From the NCBI GenBank assembly GCA_951640165.1, contig OX621246.1, positions 9,821,001 to 9,885,000 of the forward strand: a stretch of 64,000 nt of DNA, read 5' to 3'. A program made the translations under genes and the position numbers. The number at the start of each line of letters is the position of its first letter. The stretch's first letter is position 1. The notes beneath the pieces are model-generated. The model was not told the origin of the DNA. It saw nothing but the letters and a program-made list of their open reading frames with translations, and ran no database searches. Positions 46,801 through 58,800 of the stretch are shown here, piece by piece. Origin of the DNA: Pseudoips prasinana (lineage: Eukaryota; Arthropoda; Insecta; Lepidoptera; Nolidae).

Positions 46801-49800
46801 GACTTCAGGAATAACAGACAGCTCCGGTTTACTGGCTAGCACCGATTTCCTTCCCTTTCTCACAGGCTTATCACCCTCCTCACTCACCCTACTTTTTACA
46901 GACACTACGGTACTTCCCGACGCTACACTCTCATTATCATCTATATTCTTACTTCTCGAACGTGTTGAACGTCTCTTAGGAGTGATTAAAGATTCATTTA
47001 AGACTTTTGAATCGTCTAAACTTTGGGACATTTCCCGAGAGACCCTACGAGTAATAATCTTTCGTACATCAGTGCTGGTTGGAGTTTTTGACCTTTGCCT
47101 AGACGGAGTAGTGGTGGCTTCACTCTGAATGTTTTGTGGAGAATTTTCTTCAGGTTCTATAGATTTTGCAGACGCATTTGATTGCGAACGCTTTCTAGTA
47201 ACTGGGGTTTTAATTTCCTCTTCGTCAATTGAGGAAATGTTTGAAGATGTAGATTTTCCGCGTTTCCTACGAGCAGATTTTTTTGTCTCCGTATCTGTGT
47301 TTACTTCAGAAACGTTTTCTTCAATATTCTCTGTAATTGGAGTTTTAATTTCGTCTTCGTCTATCGTGGAAATGTTTGAAGATGTAGATTTTCCGCGTTT
47401 CCTACGAGCAGGTTTTTTAGAGTCCGTGTCTGTTTTTACTTCAGTAACTTTCTCTTCAATATTTTCTGTAATAGGGGTTTTATTTTCGTCTTCGCCTATT
47501 GAGGAAATGTTTGAAGATGTAGATTTTCCACGTTGCCTGCGAGCGGGCTTTTTTGAGTCCACATCTGTTTTTACTTTCTCTTCAATATTTTCTCTATCTA
47601 AAGTCTTAATACTATCTTTTTCAGATTTACTTGTGTCAGTATATTCAACTTCCATCGGTTTAGTAGTTGTGGGTTCCTTTACAGTAGTTTCGATGGTTTG
47701 AGAAGAGGTGCCTGATTGCGTTTCAATTTTTTCATTAACCGATGATTTACTTATTATTTCTGGAACTGCTTCAGCTTTAGGAGGTGCAGCAGGTGTAGGC
47801 TTACTTATAATTTCTTGAACCAATTTTGTGCTAAGTTCTTTTGGTTTAGAAGTAGGGTCAACGCTTTTAACCACATTTTGCATTTCACTTCTATCATTGA
47901 TTTTTTGTGGGTCAGCCTTTGTTTTATCTTTTTCATTTTTATCAATTTCTGTTGGATTACCCTTTGTTTCGGGTACAGGCTTTGATTCGAATTTTTCGGC
48001 CTCTGTATGTTTACATACGTCCAGTTCTTCTACCACGGTATTAACAACTTTTTCAACTTCCGTTAGTTTGGGAATCGTTTTTGGTACAGCTTTTGTTTCC
48101 ACCTTTTCAAGTTGTACTGGTAATACGGTTGCTTCTTTTACGTCGTTAGGTTCTTTAAGTTCAGACGGTTTAGTGGTAATTTCTTGTATGAGGGTAGTAT
48201 CAACGCCTGGATACAATACTGGTTTAATTGCTGGTTCTTGGTCAGCGATACTAGTATTCTTTTCAACATTTGATGTTTTACTTGATTTTGGACCAGGTTT
48301 CGTTACAATTTGCTTAATTTCCATTACCTTAGATGCAGTCGGTTTTATTTCATTTATTGTTTCAACTTGCTTTAATTTCGCAGATGTTGGATCATCGACT
48401 TTTTCAACGTCAGTCGGTTCAGTAATGTTGGATATTTGTACATCAACAAATTCTTCTTGTTCATTATTTACTGTGTTTGTTCTTGATGTAGAATTTTTTT
48501 CGGCAAGTTTAGGACCGTCTACTTCTTCTCTTGGCGAGGATGATCGTTCTCCTGGATTAGATTGAACGGATTTAACATCCGTTGGTACTGATGGAATGTC
48601 TGTGAAAAGATTCATATTACTGAAAATGATCTGATATAGTTACTTATCAATAAGAAAAAGTGACTTGAAATATTACCAATTTCTATAGGGTCATCTCGTT
48701 TCTCCTCAACATCCATCTTCTCATCTGAGTAATTGAGATTCACATCCGACTTATCGGATTCTATCGTTGTATTATCATCAGTCAACAAGGAAATATTAGC
48801 CTGATTCAACGGATCAATGGTATTTGCAATTGCACTTGATTCTTTCTGTGTTTCGTGTTCAACTTCTATTTCAACAATTTCAGGTTGTTTATTAGTTGCA
48901 AGTGTAGGTTTCTGTGGTGGTTCAATTTCTTCAACTATTTGTAGACGGTCATCTTCGTCACTATCTGAATCTAAATTTATTATTTCGTCCTTATCAGTAT
49001 CTGCTAAAGAATCCTGAAAAATAAATTATAGGTGTTATTTATAAAACAGTCTTAAAACTTCTGATATCAATAAGTTATATTTTATTGTTGATTAATTTAA
49101 ATAAAGAAGTTATTCTATTATTGTTTTTCTACACGAAAAAACCGAAAGTAAGAAATTAATAAATGGGTTTAAAGGAAATCAATTTAGTTTATACTTTACC
49201 GGTATACCCTGGCCAATCTAAAAATACAGAGAAATAGATATAATGTATTGATTTCAAGTTATACAGCCAACTTTACATCGTAATACTCAACTGCTGGTTT
49301 AAATCAATCAGTGATGATGATTTTTGATACATATTTTTAGGGTTCCATAGGCATCAAAATCAAATAAAAGGAATTTCTTATGGTGCTTATCAGTCCATAC
49401 ATACATTGACACGGCTTACCAACCAACTTTTATATGCCTGCAGTATTATTTCAATATGAAATATATGTACAAATTGATTCGTCTACCAATATAAAATATC
49501 CCCGACGTTATCTTTGCCGAGTGTCAGGTTAACAATGACAAACCTAAGTCAGAATGGTCTGAAACCATAGATAAAAATTTATATTCATACATGGTAAGTA
49601 CTATTCATAAAGGGTTATAATCTATTGAAGTTCACATGAAACCCTCGATTTAGTAACGACTAATTAAGATACTTGAAAAGCACAACTTTTGTGTATTGAA
49701 TAAATATCTAGATATTTGCTCAATACTTAGTAACTCACCTCAATTGAACTTTCTTCTTCTTCTTCAGCTTCTTCCTCAGACTCTTCCTCTTCCACTTCTT

Positions 49801-52800
49801 CCTCATCTACCTCACTTTCAACACTTTCACTTTCTTCGCTATCATTTTGCTCATCAGACATATCTCCCTCCAATTCATTAATCTCCCTTTCTATTTCTAC
49901 TATTTTTTCTTTCTCTTTCTTAGCTGCCGTATCTTGGCTATCTTCAGTAGTGTACTTTTCTTTTTCTTCCATTTCATCATCACTATCATTGGTTATTAGA
50001 CTAGATACATCTTTTACTTTTGATTCATCTTTGGATTCAGCAATACTGCTTTGAGCACTATGCAGTACGGATTTCTCGAAATCTGTTTGTATCATTTGAA
50101 CAAAAGCAGCGAAAGGTTTTGATATGTTCTCATCAGTTTTATTCTGCGCACCCGTATTATCTTCCTGTATGCTCGAGGTCTCGGCAATACTGCTTGTATA
50201 GCTATCTAATACTGATTTTCCAAATTGAGTCTCATTTAAAGTAAAAGCAGGCAGAGGTTTTAACACTTCTGAAGCACTCTGTTCTGTGATAACAACCTCA
50301 TTTTGAATACTGACTGTTGAAGATTCGCCTTCACTGCTTTGGTAACTATGTAGAACTGATTTTGCAATATGCGTTTCATATAATGTAGTAAAACCCGGGA
50401 GAGTTGGTTTTACAACTAAATCTTCAGTGCTTTGATCAGATTTTATATCTTTTGATATAGTAGTATCGATTGATATCGTAGAGTCAGCAGAACTTGGTAA
50501 GACGGATTTGTTGACGATAGGGGATAATGTGACGTCCATCAATGATGGAACTTGTTTGAAAGCTTTCATTGGAGTGCATTCAATAGCGCTATCAGTTTTC
50601 TCCGCCGATTCAGTATCAGTTTCCATTTTATCGAGAGTCTTTGTTTTAGTGAATGTGTTATGTTCTAATACTATGCGAGATAAGGACTTTTTGCCCCGCG
50701 CTGAGTGCTCGACTCGAGACGATATAAGTTTCTCTGGTGTTTTGGAGCGACTCCTAAAATTCAACATGTTTGCTTGTAGCACTATTTCGACTATTCAATA
50801 AAAAAATGGCATGCAATAGTATTAAAAACAAGAATTTATTAGAATAACAAGACAAATTACAAAATATACGTCTAACTACCTGAGACTATGCGGGCTTGTT
50901 TTAACGGTTTCCTCTGTGATTTCAACTTCCGGTGTGCGAGAGCGACTTCTATAGACAAAAACAAGGATGTAAATAGATAAATAGGGCCTTAAATAAATAT
51001 TTTGGAACAACCAACGCACTGATCTGATCCCAATATCATGGTCATTAAAAATATCGGTACGCATTCTCAGAAAAAGAACACATAAAGGTTAATTAAGCTA
51101 TGATGATGATGGTACGACTACACGTCGTACCATCATACGATGATGGTACGAAGCCGATTTATGATTATAAGCTTCCAATCATACATCTACTATTATTTTA
51201 GTAATTGCTTTCATAGATATTAATACAGTACCAAACATGAACTCTATCAGGGCGCGAACATGTTTAACTTAATAGTAGATGTATGTAATGATTAAAGTAA
51301 ATACAATACAATAGCAATGTGAATATCGCCATGTAAAGTGATCAGACTGATAATAACGTTTTGGGGTGCATGAAAGGAGCCTCCCCGAGCGACGAACCCA
51401 AAGGTTATTTATTCGTCCGGCGCACCCTGGGCAATCAGCGAGCTACCCACGCTGATTGGCTAATCCTCTCACCACGATGGCAATCGAAAGCCCACTCTCA
51501 AAACCGGCATTGTGTGTAGTCTCTATTAACATCGAAGGGTTCTCACAAGAAAAGTCAGAAATTCTTGCTGACGTCCATCGCAAAACCCGCTGCGATGTTC
51601 TTTGCGTCCAAGAGACTCATCGGGATGAAACACAAGGTCGGCCTCACATTCCTGGGCTTACGCTTATCGCCGAGATCAGTCACCCAAAGCACGGTAACGC
51701 AGTGTTTGCTGCTCCTGGCGTAAGCATAACTTCCACCAAAACGTCAACCACGAATGGTATAGAAGTGATCACTCTAGATGTTGGTACCTGTACAATCACA
51801 TCTATTTACAAGCCCCCTGGCACCACTTTTCAATTTGTTCCCCCTGAAAACTTTAACAACCAACCCATCCAAGTCATAATTGATGACTTCAATAGCCATA
51901 GTCCAAGCTGGGGTTACAAGGATTCAGACACAAACGGTCAATTAGTGGAGGAGTGGGCTGAAACGAATGATTTTGCTCTAATTCATGATGCTAAACAACC
52001 GGCGTCTTTCAATAGCGGCCGCTGGAAGCGCGGATATAACCCAGACCTGATCTTTGTCAGTTCGCGTATCAGCTCACAGTGCACGAAAAGCGTATGTCCA
52101 CCTATTCCTCGCACTCAACACAGGCCTATCATGTGCTGCATTGCATCTGTGGTCCGACCTATAAATGTTCCACTAAAGCGGCGATTTAACTTTAGTAAAG
52201 CTGACTGGAAGGCGTTTTCACGGTCAATTGATTGCGCTCTCTTAAAGGTGCAACCATCCCCACAAAATTACGACCAATTTGTAAAAATTATAGCAAAAAC
52301 ATCTCGTAGATACATCCCACGGGGCTGCAGGACTTCTTACATCCCGGGTTTGTCGATGGATTCAAGTGAACTACTGAACCGATACGAATCACTTTTTGAT
52401 GCGGATCCTTTTTCAGAGGAAACCACACTAGCCGGTGAAGAACTTTTAGCTAAAATAAGTGAAAATAGACGGCAAAAGTGGATTAATACTGTAACGGCCG
52501 TTGACATGACCCATAATAGTAAGAAGGCATGGAGTACTATTCGGAAGCTAACCGGCGAGTCACCCCCACCATCACCACCAAGACAAGTAACCGCTAACCA
52601 GATAGCCCACCAACTGCTTGTAAACGGAAAATCAACAGGTCGATCAAGTAAAATCCCCAAGCTGCAAAAACCCGACGGCACCTGTGACGATATTAGCAAG
52701 CCTTTTAATCTTGCTGATATCGTCGCAGCAATCAAGGAACTCAAGTGTGGTAAAGCCTCTGGGGTGGACGATATCTTGGTTGAGCAGATAAAACAGTTGG

Positions 52801-55800
52801 GCCCAGTTGCTGTGTCTTGGTTATTGCAGCTATACAACAATTGTCTGCAATCAGCTTCTGTACCGCGTCTCTGGAGGAAATCAAAGGTGATAGCAATACC
52901 AAAGCCGGGTAAAGCAGGAGACGATCCTAAAAACTTTCGTCCAATATCTTTGCTATGTCATACATACAAGCTATTCGAGAGACTCTTGCTGAAACGACTT
53001 ATGGCCCTTATTGACCCAAAACTTATCCCAGAGCAAGCTGGTTTCAGACCCGTCAAGTCTTGTTGCAGCCAGACCCTCAAACTCGTGCAACACATTGAGG
53101 ATGGATTCGAAGCAGGAATGGTCACAGGTGCGGTATTTGTGGATTTATCCGCTGCTTATGATACGGTGAACCTAAGACGTCTGTTGTGGAAGGTACAGAC
53201 CATGACCAACGACCTAAACTTCGTGCGGATACTCCGTGAACTTTTACATAACCGCCGTTTCCAGGTCCATCTACTCGAAGATAAAAGTCGTTGGAGGGCG
53301 CAAAAAAACGGTTTACCTCAAGGTAGTGTCCTAGCACCGCTCCTTTTTAACATCTACACCAACGACCAGCCATCCATACCGAATACGTCCCGCTTTCTCT
53401 ACGCAGATGATTTGGCGCTTACTTCGCAGGCCCTATCATTTGACGAGATTGAGGTTTATTTGTCTGGCGCTCTTGAAAGCTTGGCTGACTACTACCACGC
53501 TAACTCACTTAGGCCCAATCCGAGCAAAACCCAGTCGTGCATATTCCATCTTCGTAATAGAGAGGCGGGTCGAAAACTTGACATAGTTTGGGACGGTGTA
53601 TCCATCGAGCACAGTTGCTTCCCAAAATATCTTGGTGTTACTTTGGATAGATCACTTACATTTAATAAAAACTGCAAGAACATCAAGCAGAAAGTGCAAT
53701 CTCGCAACAATATCTTGCAACGCCTTGTGCGCTATAAATGGGGTGCTTCACCTGATGTCATGCGGACTTCTGGACTGGCGCTAGCTTTTTCATGTGGAGA
53801 ATTCGCGTGCCCCGTAACGACTCCGTTCAGCCCACGCAAAATTAGTGGATACCGCTTTGAATGAAACATGCCGGATCATCACTGGTTGTCTCAAACCGAC
53901 GCCGCTCCAGATGCTATATCCGCTGGCAGGCATAGCGCCACCAGATGTTCGCAGAACCGTGGCAAGCTCCAACGAACGGTCTAAAATGAGCAACGATACA
54001 CGGCACCTTATGTACAACAGTAAGCTTGTGGCACAAAGGCTTAAAAGTCGAAAAAGTTTCTTGAAGTGTGTGCTTCCACTCTCTGGTGAACGGTCCAAGA
54101 CACGGCTCAAACTGTGGCGAGACAGTGCTTGCCTACCCATCCCATTCGTCCCTCCCGCTGAAAACCTTCCGCCCGGACACAAGTTGCCATGGCCATCCTG
54201 GAAGTCCCTGAATAGACTCCGGACCCAAGTTGGTCGAAGCAAGGAAAACCTGCTCAGGTGGGGGTTTTTAAACATTTCCAACCTAGAGTGCAAGTGTGGT
54301 TCTGTTCCTCAAACTATGGCACACTTGTTAAAATGTCCTGCGTGCCCTAATGCCTGCACGTTACAAGATCTAATGGACGCTACTGACAACGCTCAACGCG
54401 TAGCTGAATTCTGGGCTGACTTAATTTAGATTGCCATCGACACGCTAAGAAGAAGAAGAAGATAACGTTTTTATAATTAATTAATTGTATTCTGTTCTTT
54501 TTGCATAAGTACATATTATAATTGGGTAAATTTGTTTAGCTGTTAAGTAATTTTAAAAATAATGCTATATTAAGTTACAATTAGTTTTGGAAAGATAGTT
54601 TTTATTGTAAGATTTTCGACAATCGAAAGAGAAAGTCGTGGCGGGACTTTGAACATATGTACAGACGCCAGCACATCAAGCTACCCCAATCTGTCTAATT
54701 TCCCCAATTGAAAGTGAACCCTTATGTTATACACATATGTAATGTTGAAAATTTAAAAAATAAACTTGACAGATTGGGGTAGCTGGATGTGCTGGCGTCT
54801 ATACCTCAAGCTACGTCAGCAAGGACATGAGGAACTAGATTCGAAAGACAGCTTAAGCGGGGATCCAGTACAATAATCTAAGCTTATCTATCATACAATA
54901 GTTAGGACTTGGATAAGCTGTTTATAAAAGTGAGAGCTTTCCAATAGTTAATATTTTGTCTTTAGTGAGATTAGCATTATAGGTTATAGACGTGGCGTGA
55001 TGTTGCACATACCTCAAGCTACGTCGGCTGGGCGATGAGGAACTAGATTCAGTCGAAGACTTGATCGGAGATTCTGAGATTGCTTCCAATTTGGGAGATT
55101 CCACAACGCCTTTGGCTATCCGTTCCGGGGTTCGGGATCTTCTCCTGTTTAACACGGATTTAAGACTTCAGTTTTGAAATTAACGTAAAAATTATAATCA
55201 TGTAAGCACACAATTATAATTTTTACGTTAATTTCATAAGCAGAAATAATATTGATATTCATGTACCCTTCATAACTACGTCTAAAATATAAATCTCATC
55301 TGAAGTTATAAGACTAATAAACAAAAATCCGAAATATATTCGGAATACAAAAAAATAATTACAAATTAACAACAATGACAATTAATGCAACATTTCTCTT
55401 GCAATGAACTAGACTTTTTCCTAGCATAGAATGCATGATCTAAAAGTTTATTAGGTACTCATTATATATAAAACTGGCGCTTTCATAATTTCCAATGTAA
55501 TTTTAAAACATAACATTATCTATACATATAATAAAATCGTATGAAAGTCAAAACTGTACATTGAATATTTTTTTAAATGATACATGGGGCGTGATCTACA
55601 ATCGATATCGAAGCCAAAAATATAGTTATTAGAATTTTTGTCTGTGTGTCTGTTTGTCTGTATGTCCGGGCTAAACTCAAAAAGTACTGCATTGATTTAC
55701 TTCAAATTTTGCATGAATATTACTATAACATCGGGTCAACATATAAGCTACACATTATCACGCTATCACCACAGGGGAGGAGCTGTGATAATTTATAAAA

Positions 55801-58800
55801 ATTAATGCGGGTAAAACCGCGGGGCACTGCTAGTAAAAAATAAGTATATTAGGTATTAAGTATGTTAGGTTACTTTACAAATTATGTGACTTCTGTATCA
55901 ATAAAAAGCTATGTGGCTGACAGTATAGAATATACCCCATTTCATCCCGTGGGGCGGCGTAGAAGTTGACCTCTCAGAGAATGGGCAGAAGCTTCTCTGT
56001 GTACTATGACCATCACACTGCGATCGCCAGCTTGTCTACCCAGTGTGGCGATTATGTATTATGGGAGGCTGTTGTCCAGCAGTGGACATCATTAGATATC
56101 ATACAGAAGAAAGACCCGATACCGGGATGTCTTTCCTTAAGTACAGCACTACACTTGCCGTCGAATACGGGATAACCCGAGTTTGGAGAGGTATTTATAT
56201 TATAGTTTTTGTTCTGTTCTTAGCATCAGACAATAATAATGATTACAAACTAGCTGTGCCCCGCGGTTTTACCTGCGTTAAATTTTATAAATTATCATAG
56301 CTACGCTACGCTACATATTATCACGCTATCGACTAAGGGGGAGGCTTAGTCGATAGCGTGATAATATGTAGCGTATATGTTGACCCGACCTCTTAGTAAT
56401 ATTCATGCAAAATTTGAAGTAAATCCATGCAGTACTTTTTGAGTTTAGCCCGGACATACATACAGACAAACAGACACACAAACAAAAAATCTAAAAACTA
56501 TATTTTTGGCTTCGACTATGATAGCAGATCACGCCCCAAGTATCCTTTTTAAATATATTCAATGTACAGTTTTGACTTTCCTACGATTTTATTATATGTA
56601 TACATAACAACTTAAAACATCAATCTTACCTGAGACTACGTGGGCTTGGTTTAACAGTTTGCTCCGAGATTTCAACATCTGGTGTGCGAGAACGGCCTCT
56701 ATAGAAAAAATAAAAAGATTTAATAAACATATATGTGTGTGAGTGACCTCCAGGCCGAATTCCGACTACGGCGGCCAGTCTCAATGGAGACTAGCCAAGT
56801 GCGCAAGACATATTATAGTACATAAGTGGGTGCGCAAACACAGGGGATTCCATCACTCTCATGTTCTGGTGGGACGACTAGGGACACGACTATATATGTA
56901 TACTATATTTAAATAATTTTATGCAAGACAATCCAGCAAGAGTCGAATGTCGAATGCATCTTCCAAACAGCATTCCAACATTCTGAATTGCGTTCCAACT
57001 AATCGTTTTATAGTCATAGTAATTGGAACACACGGCTACATATCAAGCTATACATTTCTAATATAAGCTGACCGTTGCTGAGCCGTGTATACAACAACGC
57101 TAAGCAGTTTGACAAAATGCATTGCTTAATAATTACTTATTAAATTATCAAAACTTTACACACATAAATCTTTTGCAAGGTGAATTAAAATTTATAATTG
57201 TTAAACTATTTGGTTAAATTACTCATTCTATTATTATTGAATCACTAATTGACTATTGACCTGTTGGCGTGGTTGGTAGATACGAGGTCGTGGTTTCGAT
57301 TCCCACCCGGGACAAATATTTGTGTGCATGAACATGTCTGTTTGTCCTGAGTCTGGGTGTAAATTATCTACATAAGTATGTATTTACAAAAGAAAAGTAG
57401 TAAATGTAGTATATCAGTTATCTAGTTTCCATAGTAATAGTCCTTAGTTTGGGATCACATGACAGTGTGTGAATAATGTCCCAGGATATTATTATTATAA
57501 TTAATGGCCACTGTTCTAACCTAAATAAATAGTTCTAAATAGGTTAGGTTAGAACAGTGACCGTCTATTGTTGGTGAATCACTTAGGATAGATGAGGTTA
57601 TAACAGTATGATGTATCCTTAACACATTAATGTTCAGTATTTAAGCTTTAACGTAGCCATAGACTCACAATAATAACAGTAATTGTGAGTGAAAGGGTCA
57701 GAGTATTCCCACTTTACCACCGCCAAGGACTTAAAACGCTTATATCTAAACTTTTTACCGTATATTTAAAACCGATGATAAATATTTTCTTTGCTTCAAT
57801 AGCTAAATTAATAATAAATTAGTTAAGTAGGAATTAGTGCCTATTTTTTTTATTAATTTATGACCCAGTATATATTAGTGTCCATTTTTTATTAATTTAT
57901 GACCCAGTATATATTAGTGCCCATTTTTTATTAATTTATGACCCAGTATATATTAGTGCCCATTTTTTATTAATTTATGACCCAGTATATAGTAGTGCCC
58001 GTTTTTTATTAAGTTACGACCAGTAGGCTATTAAGTGCCAGCTACAATCATCGGTTCGTAAGAAATCGGTGAGGAAAAGCACGCGGTTAGTCCAAAGATG
58101 GGTGACCGTTAAAGTGGTTCTTTTTTTGAATTTAATTCCTGTTTACGTGCTTTGGACGGTACTTTAAGCTGTTGGTCCCGGTTGTTGTCATTAAACAACA
58201 GTCGATAAGCCATGTCAGAGGCCTACTGGGCGACTTGGACAACTCTGACACCAGGGCTGGGTAACCATTAACCAAACGAATAATAAAGAAAGAAAGAATT
58301 AAGTTATCTTATCATTAGCTTTGTCTTTAATAAATTCAGTATTATTACGATCTCCTATTAATGGATCTATACATATTTGTCGACTTACGGTCTAATTGTG
58401 AGTCCAAAATTATTTTTTTATTGTAGTTGAGGTTAAAGAATTTTTATTTCTCAATAAGAAATTACAAATTTCACTTACTTGAGAACATTTTTAACATATA
58501 TAAGTTGAGCTTGACTTTGACAAACAAACTTTAAATTATCGGAATTTAAAATCACTGTTAAACGTAATTACAATATTTAACCGCAACACTATTAAACTCG
58601 ATACAAAACATAAATTGATCTACCCTCCACTGACTAAGAAATAATTTGTTAACGCTCAGAGATAAGGAATGCTTGATGCCACAGTACAGGAGTATGCAGT
58701 AGGACAAGATTATCAATCTAATAGTATGGTGTTATTTAGTATATGGTTTTTTAATTTTGATTTGAAGCATTTGAAGTTTTTGGCATTCTTTATCTCCTTG

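Larger units (their letters stand above)
51363..54461 (+). mobile_element. Near-complete APE-type LINE with 10-bp TSD
   Basis: ATAACGTTTT at 51353-51362 and 54462-54471 brackets a 3.1-kb element: a 5' UTR of about 115 bp, endonuclease plus RT, and an AAGAAGAAGAAG tail. One frameshift near 53816. It lies antisense in the RS-gene intron between 50948 and 55013. Clade within the Jockey-like group not resolved. Confidence 0.88.

Noticed and set aside
46736..48565. Forward-strand frames of 130-245 codons opposite the large minus exon
   Set aside because: Shadows of a Ser/Glu/Lys-rich exon; Ser/Val/Phe/Thr low complexity with no splice or start context.
48600..48615. ATG at the start of the long minus-strand frame as a gene start
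   Set aside because: A consensus acceptor (CTTTTCACAG) lies just after it and gives phase agreement with the upstream exon.
57852..58020. CRISPR-like array of spaced repeats
   Set aside because: The 39-bp units are contiguous, with no unique spacers, in animal DNA.
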